Positions 12,205-25,748 of a DNA stretch of 64,000 bases are shown here, piece after piece (position 1 is the first letter of the stretch; each line of letters opens with the position of its first letter). Source of the stretch: Lottia gigantea (lineage: Eukaryota; Mollusca; Gastropoda; Lottiidae); the NCBI RefSeq assembly GCF_000327385.1, contig NW_008708458.1, forward strand, positions 1,661,906 through 1,725,905, in the 5' to 3' direction. The position numbers and the translations under genes are program-made. The notes under the pieces are model-generated. The model was given only the letters and a program-made list of their open reading frames with translations. It made no database searches and was not told the origin of the DNA.

Positions 12205-12570
12205 TCATGAATATTCTATTTCTTGATGTTTACACTCAGGACAACTATAAAACACAGTCTGGCCCTCATCAGCACTACGAGTTTGACGTGTGGTATAGGT
12301 CATTCCTTCATTACCACAATTAGAACACACTCGGTCAGTTAACGGCCCACTAGTAGCTTCCTCAGAATCCTTCCTACTGTCAGTAATCATATCTTCTATT
12401 TTATTAAATGTTAGTTTATATTCAGTTGATATTCCATGGAATTTCTTAAGATCTAGTTTATAACGGCATTTGACACACTGGACAAATTCTTCTTTACTTG
12501 GTAACGGTAGGATGGTGCCACAATCAGGACAGAAGTTCAGGTCTGTCTCAAATACACTGCTGGAATCCAT
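12205..12570 (-). CDS. POLR1H: DNA-directed RNA polymerase I subunit RPA12
   Basis: Small zinc-ribbon subunit of RNA polymerase I, related to RPB9 and TFIIS, required for transcript cleavage and termination in the nucleolus. The 121-residue intronless frame matches the usual family length. The N-terminal ribbon has CPDCGTILPLP (about 15-25) and CVKC (about 32-35). The C-terminal ribbon has CSNCGNEGMTY (about 83-93) and CPEC (about 110-113). Between them is the invariant TRQTRSADEGQTVFY, carrying the acidic hairpin that enters the active site. The ATG at 12570 gives the expected N-terminus. The gene points toward the EF-hand gene and away from PCIF1, which starts 2.3 kb to the right on the other strand. 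Identification is firm. Confidence 0.97.
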   Translation of the reverse strand: MDSSSVFETDLNFCPDCGTILPLPSKEEFVQCVKCRYKLDLKKFHGISTEYKLTFNKIEDMITDSRKDSEEATSGPLTDRVCSNCGNEGMTYTTRQTRSADEGQTVFYSCPECKHQEIEYS

Positions 12571-14852
12571 TCAGAGATATAATATTATTCAGTCACCATT
12601 CAATATATAGCCTAACATTAGATTAGTGACCAAACAACTTCAATAGACTGGAGTCTACAATAAAAAAAATTGATATGTTAATCTTTGAGCAAGGTGTAAA
12701 GTTTTTTTTTTAAATTTATATACTTTTTAAGAGATTAATTCAGATTGTCTTTGCATTGATAACAATTTTTATTGTATGTTTAAATTGAAAAGAAACATTT
12801 CTCTCCTAGAAATTTCCACCTAAAAAAGTGCCAAATTGTGGCTGAAAATCGTCCTCTGAAAAATCAAATTTTGAAGGCTAAATCTTAAATGTGTGCTCAT
12901 GTTTAGGCCTACTCTCTGGCCACATTGAGTTCTAAATTGAATTTTTTCTCTGTTAGAAATATTCAAAATATGATTTTCAAGTGCATACCAATTGTCTTAG
13001 AATGCCTTTGGGTCCATGAATATATAAGTTTTGAAAATTTGCACTTGAACTGAACACACTTCTCTCCAAGAAATTTAATGTGAAAATGACACATTTTGAA
13101 CTGAAAATCTCCCTCTGTAAAATCATAGTTTCAAATAATTTTGTTTTCAATGGTTGGCATATTCATCACGCTAAAGACAATCTAAGACTCTCAGCAATAT
13201 TTGGAGATTAATATTTCAATTCATACAAAAATGATAGCCAAAATGAGATTAAGAACTTGATGTGGCCAGAGTAGCCAAAAGTTTTATCGTAAGTAAAATA
13301 ATGACTGAAATAACTATGACAAGAACAAGTACTAGTTTAATAACTATTTTTTACAGACAGTATTTTCAAAATACTATTTTGAGATTTGTTTAGATGCCTA
13401 TCACATGTTTGAATTATAAACTGAAGTAGAGAGCAGATTGCACAGACCTTTCTGTTCAACAGTAAAACTGTGCACTGATTTAACCACGCCTCCACGTGGA
13501 TATCTTTATTATGACATCCGGGTATTTCATAATGAGGTCAGTTGGGATACTATAAGTTGTAGAATCTTTGATAAAGAAACGAAAATATTATTTATTTTTC
13601 AAATGTTTGCAAAGAACTCTGACTTAAGTATTGTTCTGAGATACAAAGGGTCCAAATACACTTTTATAAATATTTACATGGCCTCTTTGGACAATATTTT
13701 CTTCAGATTCGTAAATTATATCAATGTGCGTTTCTGTATATATCTGAGTTTGAGTCAAAAGTTGCACACAACCGCGTCTGCAAATGGAGAATTTTCACAG
13801 AGGGTCTACGCTTTTTGCTCTCCAAAATTTGATGACTGTAGCCTAAATCTACATGATATCTGTTCAAATTTGGAATAGAAAGATGTCTTAAGGATTAGTG
13901 CATCTGAAATAAAAGAATTTTGTGTCGATCAATGTAAATTTGCTTTATATTTTGATGTTGAATATATGCCCATTTTAGCAATAACGTTTTGCAAGCCATA
14001 TTATAAACACAGCTTTGCATTGAACCTAAAATTAGCTTTTAATGTTCAGGTCATGATGGAAATACATTTGAAAGATACCTTGAGCTGATGGAAACACCTT
14101 TTGAGGGTTGTCACTATGTTTTATTGACTGTATTAACCAATAATTGAAATATAAGCTTAGCTTTTGGCTCATACATACCAGACCAATCATAGACCTAATA
14201 GCTCTTGCAGCCAGTACAACTACACTAAAACAAGACTTTTAGGGCTTCAATCATGAGATTAATAAAAGCTGTGCTATAGACATTTTAAAAAAAAATAAAT
14301 GACTTTAGAATTACTTAACATATGCGGTAGTGCCTAACATAAATATAACATTGGTGTGGCCTTAGTTAGATCAGTGAAACAACTCTATCTACATTCAATA
14401 ACACAGTTCCCTGTCCCATCTCCACAACAAATTTAAAACCATTACATATTTATACAGACCCAGATATTAAATATTCATTATCAAGCCAGCCAATCAATGC
14501 ACATGCACGTAGTTACTTATAGTTTTTGTTTTGTAATAATGAACATGAATACTATTTGAGTAGGGGCAACTCATCTTGTAGGAAATAAGTTGCTTTGATT
14601 GATTAGAATTCACTACTATGCATAACACTTATTTCACGAAAGTGAACAACAAGTCCCATTATATACCGATAATTGAATCCATGGAAGCTTATATTGTTAT
14701 ATTTCTGTAATGGGAAAAATGTATTAATTAGCTAGCTCCACTTATATGTGAGCGCAAATTATTGAATGGTTTAAGACTAGAATAGATTATGTGCTTAGGC
14801 ATTGAAATTGAATTTTCCCTGCATTTCAGAATTTTAAGATGTAGATGCAGCA
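12571..14852. other. Divergent intergenic region POLR1H / PCIF1 with old tandem repeat
   Basis: Must hold both promoters. A splice acceptor-like TTTCAG at 14824-14829 suggests that PCIF1 has a noncoding first exon farther left. Blocks near 12795-12870 and 13055-13130 share ACA.TTCTCTCC.AGAAATTT and TGAAAATC.(C)CCTCTG, so this is an eroded two-copy repeat. A 146-codon open frame at 13438-13878 shows no recognisable domain. Confidence 0.5.
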
Positions 14853-17800
14853 ATGTCTAATGCTGTCACAACTAAACCTTCTGATCAAACCAGTACAGTT
14901 GGTGGACCTGCTGATATAATGGGAACAGCTAAGGGAGATAATGCAACAGCTCCTGATCTGAAGGGACCAGGGCCTGTAGAGAGACAAGACTCGATAACAT
15001 CCGTACCATCTCCCACTCCAAGTGGAAGTGACCCAGTTCATGATTTACCTCCAGAATTATTGCAAGCTGGATGGAGAAAATTCTGGAGCAAAAGAGAAGG
15101 GCGGCCATATTTCTTCAATAAACTGAATAATGAATCTCTGTGGGAAATGCCACAACTTGGCTTTCATGGAAATATGGTAAGAGAAATACACACTTAAAGA
15201 TTAAATCGAGAGGCACTACTCTTCTTGCAAAAAGTTAGAGTTTGGTTACTGAGCACTGGCACAGATCCTGCAGGTTAATCCATAAGTTTTCAATTTGTTC
15301 TATATGCTGATAATCTCTATTTGATGCAGTTTGAAAGTTTGACAAGAAGATAAGTCTGTTGGACCTACAAAAATTTTCATGAACTGGGCAGCCAAGTTAT
15401 TGCTTCTACCTGGATAAATCTCCTTCTTATACTCATCTAAGTTAGATAAGCCTAATCCACCCTCCTTTGATGAAGTTTTATGTATCTCCTCAATTTTGCC
15501 GTTTCAGCATGACCCAATGACAGATCCTCTAGGTATTAACACACCAGAAGGTCATGCTCCATTACCAGCTAGTAATGATCTTAGATTGAGTCGACCCAGC
15601 ATTGATATACCACCACCCCAAATTGGTGATAAACGGAGAGCTAGTGGTGATATGCCTATTGGTAGTCCTAATAAACGACTAGCTGCATTTAACTACAGGT
15701 ATTTATTATACAAGAAACCATGGATTAAATATATTTTATCTTTATAGAATTTTTCAGAAGAAATTTTCCTAATGTGGATAAGATATCTATATATAACATT
15801 ACATTATCTCAATGGATAGTTTTAGTTTTTTATCAATGCAAGCTAATGATTGACTTACTAAATTTTTCACTCAATTACAAACTAATGTGTTTCTTTGAAA
15901 CTAAACAATAAGTCAATAAGAATAAAGAGAAAAGGATATGTAACTCTTTTATTTTGATGGCTTAAATGTTCATAACCTATAGTTAAGCAAGGTCATTGTT
16001 AGTTTCCAAATTTATTTACAAGGCTAAGAGTTTTACTATAAATTTTTGCAATATTTTCTATGAATTTGTTTTGTTTTGCAGCCCCTTTTGGAATTTTGAA
16101 ATCCCAACCAACTGTGTAATTAATGAAAGAGCACCAGTAAATATCCCAGGACCTTATCCTGATATAGAACAGCTTCGAGCTCAACTTGTTACTAAATTAC
16201 GCCAGAATTATAATGAACTTTGTTATTCTAGAGAAGGTAAAATTTAGTTGTCAATCTGAAAATAGTATACTATTGATATAAATAAACTTTTGATGCCACA
16301 CTGAGAGAGAGTTTCTGATAGTGTATAAGCAACGTTTCCATACATGCATGTAGGTAAAGAATTCATATGCATATCATTTGTTGTCTTGATCATCATAGAC
16401 TGGCTTAATTTGCATTAACACTTTACACGAAATATGTCATTAGTTTGTCAATTAAATTGATAGTAAAAAGGCATTGTTGACCTATAGTAGTGCTTCTGGA
16501 ACCATTTCAACTTGCTGTCTTTTCCCAATTGCAACAAGATATGAATTTCAGGTTAAAGCATGAATCAAGATTTTTCTCTCATTTTTTTCTATCCATTTGA
16601 TCAATTCCATATCACAGTATGAGGTTACATTATTTTCAGGTATTGAAGCACCAAGAGAATCATTCAACCGCTGGTTACTAGAAAGAAATGTAATAGATAA
16701 AGGAACAGATCCTATGCTTCCGTCTCAATGTATACCTGAAGTATCTCAGTCTATGTACCGTGAAATTATGAACGATATACCAGTCAAATTAGTCAAACCA
16801 AAATACTCTGGAGATGCTCGGAAACAGTTATTTAGATATGCAGAGGCTGCCAAAAAGATGATAGAGTCTAGGTATGTATATATATATATCTTTGTCAGGA
16901 ACCATTTTTACAAGTATAACAACTTAAGAATCCTCTCTAAAATCTTGTCATCACCTTCACAATGTCAAGCTATTACTAACGTCTACCTTGCTATTCTTGA
17001 GTGAAATTTTAAATTCAGAAATATCACAATAACAACAAATATTGGTTGTAGGATCATTGTGTGATTGCAATGCTCTAAGCAGCTAGGCTACAGTATATGA
17101 GATGAGATCCCAAAAAGGCATTATGGTTTATGGAAATATTTGGGCATAGTTGAGCTGAGCTAGATATAAAGACTTTCAGGTCATGGTATAAGTAGGGTAT
17201 CTGAAGCTGTGTTGTCATGAAACTGACCTGAATTAACTTGAAATTTATCACTTAATAGGGGTGTAGCTTCTGAAAGCAGAAAAATAGTCAAATGGAATGT
17301 GGAAGATACTTTTACATGGTTAAGAAGACAGCAGAATGCTTCTTATGAAGATTATTTGGTAAGTCTCTATAGTTTTCACTTTCTCGTAACGTGATATTCT
17401 GGTTGTATTCCGAAATACACTAAGGTGCCCCACACCATAGCCATGTGGTTGCAAATAATGAAAGTGGTCATGAATTCCAAACACAACTCGCAATTCAGTT
17501 ATATGAGAGTTTCGTTCAAATCTTAAAATAGCTTCTTATTTGCAATCAATTGGTAATGGATATGGTGTGAGAGCACCTTCCTTAAGATCTTGTATAAAAT
17601 ATACTACCGGTACTGAAAGTTATACTACAGCTTCAGTATCTAAACTTTTACTCCAGCAGGAGGTGATCAGAATGTTAAATATTCAAAAAATTTGTATTTC
17701 AGGAAAGATTAGCACATTTAAAACGACAATGTCAACCCCATTTAACAGAAGCAGCCAAAACATCAGTAGAAGGTATCTGTAAAAAGATATATAACCAGTC

Positions 17801-20800
17801 ATATGAGATTGTTAAAAAGCTCTCGGAGCGACATTGGGAGATTTTAAAAGAAAACAACATCAATAGTAAGTCATTGGTTTAAGTTAGATATTCTCCAAAT
17901 GATTTGTCATAATTTTAAAAAGCCAAAATTATGAATAGACATTTTTCCTTGGTTATTCTGGCATCTTTCACGACCCAGGAGGTTGTAACTATAGGCCTTT
18001 CTTATATTGTTTTTGGTTTGTCTTGGATTTGAGAGTCAAGCATTTTGGGTTTTTAAGCTTGTCATTGTAGGTCAAATGGAGAAGATTTTAGTATAAGTAT
18101 TGGACTGTCTATTATGGCCCTATGCTTCATCAGGCTGTGTACAGTTACAATCCTTTGTCCTCATTGAGTACTTAATAGTGTTGACCATGCAATTGATATA
18201 CTCAACTGATATCTTTTTAAGATAATACTTCAGGAACGTGAAAAGTAAAATTTCTGTGTTTATTATAGAAATGGACCCATTACCAGAACCAACTACACCA
18301 AGAAAAGTTTTATGTTATTCAATTCAAGTATCTGTCCCAACTCCACGACCAGTTTTAGTTGAACATGCAACAGAGAATGATATTACTTCCTTACGATATA
18401 AATCAGAAACAGTCAAAATAAACAGTTCACATTTTCATAAATTGGTAGGTATACTTGTTTCTTTGCTCAGTGAATTCACCTAGTTTGCTCTTTTGTACCA
18501 CTTGTTAAATTCCATTTCAATTCCAATTCAATTTCTGCATGCCAATTGCATCTAAATCACTTATAGACATATCTCAATCAGATGAGGTCTTGTAGCTCTG
18601 CACCTAACTAATTACATCCTTGATAATAATTATACATAAATTACACTGCTCTAACGAGCAAGTAGATAAAATGAATTCTTTATTATTTTGACTATTTAGT
18701 TTTAGTACCAGTAATGTTCAAGTGATTCAGTATGATTTAAAAACTAATCAGATTTTATTATATTTGTAGGAACAATTATATAAATTAAATTGTCGAGACG
18801 ATCCCAGATTTGACCATTTTTTATGTCGAGTGTGGTGTTTATTACGAAGATATCAGGTTGGTTGATTTTGTAAACTTTCCTTCCCTTGAAGATAATCTTC
18901 CTCTTATTTCGTGGTCTCAATAAAGCTCTCTAGCTAGTTATTAGTTAGTTTGCACTGAGAAAAGGTTATTATTAATGTGAATCAACATTCAGACATGAGT
19001 TATTTTGAACATCTAGGTATGATTCTGGAACTTGATTAGCTGAATACCATAAATACAAATATTTTAAGATATTTCCAATAAAATTTTAAGTGACTGTTGA
19101 TATTAAGAATCCTACAATATTCTGTCGTTAGTTGTTATATGTTGTAACTATTATCTATTTCAGACATATTTTGGTATTCATACTAATGAAGGATTTGGTT
19201 TACAAGGAGCCTTACCTGTAACTGTGTTTGAATGCCTTCATCGTGTATTTGGGGTCACATTTGAATGTTTTGCCTCACCATTGAATTGTTATTTTCGACA
19301 ATTCTGTTCAGCCTTTACTGATACTGATGGTTATTTTGGTTCTAGAGGGTAAGGAATTATTCAGAAGATTAGCGTCTTCTTTGCATAATCCAAGAGATAC
19401 AACAAAAAAAACAACCTTCATTTTAAAAATGAGCTCTTCCAATGATAGATTTAAGCATCATATTGATTGAAAGTATGCATGTGTGGAAGAGTTTAATAGA
19501 AAGTTGAAGGATGTCAAGTGTATGACTTGAACACTAATCCAACCTTGACATCATTGTATCACATCATAGCATAATCTGTCTCTAGATGAAATGTTTTCAA
19601 ATGTGTAAAATAGAATTATTTCTCTTGCAGTGATATATTAAATTTCTTCCCTAAAAGTGGTTCATTTGAAGCCAACCCACCATTCTGTGAAGAATTGATG
19701 GAAGCAATGGTGGATCATTTTGAGGTAAATTTGCCTTTATGTGTTCAGGACAACTGGAGATGGTTTCATTGACAATTTCAGACATTGATCTTAACAAATA
19801 ATAATCTTTCAAACTGTTAACAAGTGTTTCATTTCTAGGGTCTTGTAGCTTAATATTCTTGTGAGATATTGAAATACCATTGGCTATGTTATATATAGAA
19901 GATGGTTTTCACCATTGGCTATGTTACATCAGTGTTACCCTGGAAAGTTTGCCTTGCAGTATTCCAACAATGTCCCATTTGTCTGATCCTATTTTTTTTA
20001 CTGAGAGAAAAACATTTGAGAATAGAGCCATTCTAGGTGCACTCATATTTTGATTTATATTATTTCTTTATTTCAGAATTTATTACATGAATCAAATGAA
20101 CCGTTATCATTTATAGTATTTATACCAGAATGGAGAGATCCCCCTACAGAGGCTTTAATGAGATTAGAATCCAGCAGGTAAGGGAGATAATTCATTTTTA
20201 AACCTCATTTATCTCATTCTGAGACCAGCTACCATATGCACTAAATCTGAACTTAATATATATGGCTAACCATAGAAATGAGTTTTTCAATATGTCGAAA
20301 ACATATCCATAAAACTAATCTTGAATTTATTGGTGCATTCTTTTAGTTTTAGTATTTCTTTGATATGAATTCTTATCAGGAGTTTTATTAATCCAACCCC
20401 TGATTGAAATTCATTTTGCTTTGTTTTTTTATTCAAGGGATAAATGTAGATATAGTTAAATTTATTTTGAAAGGGGAAATATATGTGACTTCATCATATG
20501 GAAAGCTGGTATATCAATGAATATAACTTCATCAATATTCATGAACTGACAAAGAGGGTCATAATTATGTTTTATCATATTAATCCCATTTGTTTATGTT
20601 ATTATTTTATCTTTTCATTACAGGTTTAAGAAAAAACAGATAACCTTTCCAGCATATGAACATGAATATAGAAATGGATTTCAACATATCTGTCCAAAGT
20701 AAGTGTTCGATTGTTGAAATATTATGAAAAAAATAATAAAAAAAAAAAAAGGAATAATACGAGTGCTATAATTGTCTGTCTTATGTTTTACCTCCAACCC

Positions 20801-20977
20801 AATAGTTTGACTATATTTTTATTCTCTATTCCCAGAAATGATATGAGTGTGAAGTCTCTACATGGAACAGTTGCTATCTTCTTACAAAATGATGCTGGTT
20901 TCTCTAAATGGGGTCCTACCCCAGAAAGAATTAAAGAATTATTGTTATCATCTAAACCAAGAGATACCGTATCTTAA
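14853..20977 (+). CDS. PCIF1: mRNA cap-adenosine N6-methyltransferase (PCIF1/CAPAM)
   Basis: Methylates the N6 of cap-proximal 2'-O-methyladenosine (m6Am) on Pol II transcripts in the nucleus. Thirteen coding exons join in phase: 14853-15176, 15508-15698, 16082-16236, 16640-16871, 17259-17358, 17703-17865, 18269-18444, 18770-18856, 19164-19348, 19631-19724, 20077-20177, 20624-20698 and 20836-20977, giving 674 residues (human about 704). A WW domain (about 66-102, [18 protein letters not shown]) binds the phosphorylated Pol II tail. The central helical part has [20 protein letters not shown]. The methyltransferase core has [20 protein letters not shown] and the catalytic NPPF at about 553-556, the same numbering as in human. 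The C-terminal serine-rich tail of the vertebrate protein is absent. The start is the first ATG after a likely UTR acceptor. Identification is firm. Confidence 0.96.
17422..17579. mobile_element. Small MITE (family D) in a PCIF1 intron
   Basis: Ends are inverted copies: AAGGTGCCCCACACCATAG at the left and ATGGTGTGAGAGCACCTT at the right. The element is about 158 bp and lies between exons 5 and 6 of PCIF1. Interior words AATAATGAAAGTGGTCATG and ATGAGAGTT.CGTTC recur near 24790-24880. Confidence 0.65.
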
Positions 20978-21459
20978 ACTCTCAATATAAACTGTAGTTG
21001 GTTAGTCTTCAATAAGAGTTCAAATGGGTGAATCCTGTTGAAATTAGGGCCAGGCGGTATACCAATACCAATATCAGGATGAATACCAGTTAAAGAATTT
21101 ATATGGTTAATAATATAGCCTCATTTAGAAAAAACAAATCAGAAAATATGGCTATGTCTTGTAATTATCCTGATTACTGAGTTTCCAGAAGTGTTTCGAT
21201 TCCTGTGAATGGATTTATAATGAGTCTCAAGTTAAAGACCCTAGATGGATAATTGAGAACTCTTTATTATGTGGAATATTCAGTGGAATCATTTTATAGA
21301 AAGTAACAATCATACAACTTACATTGTAATTTCATGTTCTACTATCACAATTTCATTCAAATAGTTTCATTTCTTCATACTTCTAGTGTTTGGTGATGCA
21401 CAACTATCACATACAAATACTGCAAAAATGATTTATATGGTTATCATTGAACAATGATA

Positions 21460-21776
21460 TTAAAGGGACAGTTGGGAGGTTGATTTTAGTCTTGAATATA
21501 AGTAGAAGTACTACAAATGTACGAAAATCACATAATTTCTTTAAAATACTTCAAACTAGGAATTTTACTCACTATTTCTATATATCACAGAGTATCTTGA
21601 ATTGACGAGTCGTCATTTTAACATTCAAATGCGGATAATTTTGGACACTCATGGATTTGACGGCTCAAATTTCGACAGTGAGCTGTGAACAATATTACTG
21701 ATTAGCTCAGCTAAAAAATTCTGGATTCTGAGACTAAAGTATCATTGGTCAAAAAATTGCCTACCTGTCCCTTAAA
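21460..21776 (+). mobile_element. MITE family C, copy 1
   Basis: Bounded by TTAAAGGGACAG and CTGTCCCTTAAA as inverted ends. The interior contains CTACAAATGTACGAAAATC and GACGAGTCGTCA, followed by TTACTGATTAGCT, all shared with the copy at 39637-39928. Noncoding. Confidence 0.7.
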
Positions 21777-23102
21777 TGCATATCCAGGTGAGATGAATTA
21801 AAATGAGTTGTCCATATTATTTTTTCGTACTTGGATATACATGAATATCTTTGATTGACTATACTAATATTGAAATTGTGTTTGTGTGCTTGGTTTATTT
21901 CTACCAGATTTATTTCATACTCTATTGTGTTCTCCACATTTACATAACTCTTTTTACAAATGGATGTCTGTTACCAAGGACAGAGTTGAAATGATAAAGC
22001 TGACTTTATTATGTAATTTACTGTGGTAAAACATTTTAAATTCTTACAAATTTTACCAGCTGGAATTTCTATTTTTGATTAAAGAAAATAATCTGTGTGG
22101 ATATACTGTTAAAGAATCAGGGCCTCGTTTTTTAAAAATTCTAACAATAAAATTTGTCTTGAGTGTGGAATTTTTTAATTGAGAAGAACAATATTTGTGA
22201 CAAAATTGATTGTTAGACTTTTTGAGGAGTAAATCCTGAAATTTCAAACATTTTGAACCAGATTCATATTAGAACATTGTAACACTGTTTAGGGTTTGTT
22301 TTTATTGGGTATGGAAGTGTTAAGTGTTAGATTATTTGTTATTGTGTTATATTGTTAGTGAATTGTGTTCTGGTTTAACTTGATGCAAACTGAGGGTGAC
22401 TAATTGTCAATGTAAAGTTTATATTCCCATGAAGATGTTAAAGAGTAGAAGCTAAAATGCCTCTTTGTTATTTTGTTGGGCACTTTAAATTTGCCGCCTC
22501 GAAGATTTAAATACAAAATCATGAAATTTTTAACTAGCTGATTTAAAGTGCAATATGTTGATAAGATCTGTTTGACTAATTATTTTCAATCAATAGATAT
22601 TCAACACGATTACCAAATGCTGATTTATTTGTTATATTTTGAAAATGTCTATGTAATTCGTCTTAAAACAGTGTTGATACTGAACGCTATTGTGAAAAGG
22701 AAGTGATATCTATAAAAGGGGTCTTTTCAAGCTATTAAGGGCAAAAATAATAATGATTTTACAATATTTACATAAAAAGGGGCCCCATTTTAGAACCGTT
22801 CTTGATGTTTGAAGCTAGTGTATACTGCCTATCTAAAACTAAATTGTTTTATTATTAGATTAGTTGTTATAAATGTTATGGACTGTTCTTATTGTTAATG
22901 TATAATATGTTTTAAAGTGTTCTACGCAAACTAACCTTGTATATAATATTATTATAGTCCGTCTCAGATGTTTATACACATTCATTTAGGCACATTTTCA
23001 CAGCCAAAACTATTGATTTTAAGGCAGTTATTGGAATGAACACATATTAGTCCTGCCATTGTTTCACCAAAGTCTTGGTATTGGTAGCTTTATAGTTTTA
23101 TT

Positions 23103-23204
23103 TTAAGGCGAATGTTAGATTTAAAATTGGAAGGCTGCAAATCAATGTTATTAGTGTCCCGAAGACACATAGAAAATTTAGAAAGCCTCTTTTCAATCCC
23201 TATC
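23103..23204. mobile_element. MITE family B, right-end fragment
   Basis: AAAATTGGAAGGCTGCAAAT through ATTAGTGTCCC and AGAAAATTTAGAAAGCCTC to CAATCCC matches the right halves of 35123-35551 and 40674-41035. Confidence 0.55.
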
Positions 23205-24159
23205 ATATTTTTGAAGAAACAAGCTAGGCTTAGTTGAAGTTCTACCTATCTTACCCTTGGAAAACAATAGACTGTTCATAGTTTTGTAGTGGACTGTTCC
23301 TGTATGTGCATATTTATCTCTATATGACTATATATTGTTAATTTTAAAGAGTTTTAGAATATATCTATCATAGTTTAGACTATCAGTATTTTAGAATCAA
23401 TTTTAATCATTCATTCACTCATTCTTCAGTCTATCATCTGTATATAATTCATTTCTTTCATTCATTCATCTATGACTAGCAATAATCTCATAAACTGAAT
23501 AAGTTGAAATGAATTGAGTTGATTTGTCATCTATAATATACAGCATCTGTTTCATGCTATTTTTTATCATGTTATTTTTTATCAATGTTTTTTGGTGAAG
23601 TTTTCAACCTGTCTGGTTCTTTGTTATACAAAGAAAGATTATCATAAATAACATTCAAGTCAAAAAAGGCTAGAGAACATTGTGAATCTTCCTATGATTT
23701 AAAGATCACTATTTCACTTGATTCTATTTCTTCAACTCATTGTTCCATCATGTCATTTAACCCTATATTTGATTAATTTGTATATAAATCATATTTATTT
23801 TTATTTTGTAATTTCACTAGATTTTTATGTTATTTGTCCAATAATTCATTTCTAATTGTTTTTATAAAGAAACATCATTTATTATTCAACTAATGTCTTT
23901 TTAATGGCTTTATAGTTGAGGAAAAATATCTGTACACATTATTCTGTGATTCACATACATATAATAATAATCAGTTCACTGAATTGCTATGGTGCTTTTT
24001 GCAGCCTTTTGCTGAAGGTACTGGTATGGAAGTTGAGTGAGATTAAGGGAAGACTCAAAGTGTAAACTTGACACTCACTTCATATGTAAATGTATTGTAC
24101 AGTTTTGAACTGTATGTGGCCTTCAGCTCATAGTTTCCAATATACAAGATATTTCATAC

Positions 24160-24420
24160 AGGGACATGTTCGCCATTCCTTTGACTGAAACGAGAATTTT
24201 ATGTTCACAGCTCATTGTAAAAATTTAAGACCCAAATTTATGTGTCCAGAATTATGCAAGTTAAAAAGACGAATTGTCTATTCTTTAGACATTGCCATAT
24301 AGAAATAGAAAGAGAAATCCCTTGTTTGAGGTAAATTTCAAGAAATTTCGTACATTTTTAGTACCTCTGAGGATTCAAGACCCAAATCATTCCCCGAAAA
24401 TAGCAAATCTGCCTCTTTAA
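24160..24420 (-). mobile_element. MITE family C, inverted copy
   Basis: Read on the minus strand it begins TTAAAGAGGCAGATTTGC, then TATTTTCGGGG and GGGTCTTGAA, and ends GGAATGGCGAACATGTCCC. This parallels the copy at 39637-39928 (CGCCATTTTCGGGGGTTGAT, ACTTGAA). Confidence 0.6.
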
Positions 24421-24779
24421 ATGAATAATTACCACATATGGGCAGGACTTAACACTTTTGAACACTTCTGACCTCTCTATTAGTAATAGTATTACGTTAT
24501 ACTCGAGGCTGTGGATGAATTTGATGTGTTTGTCAATTTGGTGATATTTTTGGATTATGTCCCTTATTCTATTACTGAAAAATGATGTTTAAAATATTTT
24601 AAATTTGCGTATTTATTTTAGCAAATGGTCTAATTGAAATGAAAAGATTGTTTATCAAATAATTTATATATTAACAGTTACAAAACGGATTACATCATAA
24701 GTAAAAAGGTTTTTTAAGCATTACAGCTTGTTTGATGCTGTATTTCCAAATGAGTAACCAACCCAGGTTGCTTAGCCTC

Positions 24780-24960
24780 ACAACACCTCACAACAAAGCG
24801 ATTACCAGCGAATAATGAAAGTGGTCATGGTTACCGAACGTAATCCCCAACCCAGTTTCATGAGAGTTGCGTTCGAAACCTTTGACCGTTATTCTTATTC
24901 CTTAACCATTGGCAACTGGTACTGGTCGCTATGGGTGTGAGCGTGACGATCACTTTCGTT
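24780..24960. mobile_element. Diverged relative of the PCIF1-intron MITE (family D)
   Basis: Shares AATAATGAAAGTGGTCATG, CATGAGAGTTGCGTTCGAAA and TATGGGTGTGAGCG with 17422-17579. The outer ends are poorly preserved. Confidence 0.45.
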
Positions 24961-25748
24961 TTGTATTCTTATTGGGAAACTATGCTCTGTTTCCGAGACA
25001 GCGTTAATGAAAGCAGTGGCAGAGCCAACCCCTCACACCCCCGAAAGCAAATTTTACGGGCAAAAATCTCATAACTAAGTTAGAAATTCGGACAATCTCA
25101 GATATATCGCCCCTTCTCGGACGCAAACCTGGCTCCGACACTGAATGAAAGATAATATTTATCAAAGACTTCAAAGATTTGATGGTAATGTATTATTATA
25201 AACCAATATTTAAACGTGGTTAATGTATGACGTATTTATATGTCTTCAAAGTAAACTGATAAAAATAAAGCAGCAATATAATTATGGTAACAAACAATAT
25301 TAAATCCTTAACTCCTGTTATATATTGATATGTATTTATATATCATTGCTTCGTCTCTATCAACTGGTGATGAACGAAAGAACTTGAAAACCACCTGTAG
25401 ATAGACTTTACACTTTGTAAATTCCTTAACACTATCAATGCTAGCCCAAACCATCAGGAATTGACATAACTTAACCAATAATCTGAAAAGGGGTGAGAAA
25501 AATCGCCCGAATCCTTCAAAAATATTGATCTTTCTTCTTCTGCCTCTAATCGAGTAGGGAAAAGCAAACACAATTTTTGGTTAAAATATAAATATGAGGT
25601 CTCCTAGTCGCGTGGATGGACAATAAACCAAGACGGGAAGTATATGTTTGCTATAAGTAGGCTATGCGGGGTATAATTAGAAATTTTATATAAAAAAGGC
25701 TTATGCTCGTTTCACTATACTTGGCGTTGCCACACATGGTCAAATTAA

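Larger units (their letters stand above)
20978..25744. other. PCIF1 3' UTR and downstream noncoding sequence
   Basis: AT-rich sequence after the PCIF1 stop. No further exon is recognisable. It contains MITE copies at 21460-21776, 23103-23204 and 24160-24420 and the D-like piece near 24790, listed separately. The end of the PCIF1 transcript cannot be fixed from sequence. Confidence 0.6.

Noticed and set aside
13438-13878. 146-codon plus-strand open frame
   Set aside because: No recognisable domain, low-complexity AT-rich codon use, no splice-bordered continuation; probably chance.
25308-25571. 87-codon minus-strand open frame
   Set aside because: No motif, and it lies in noncoding sequence.
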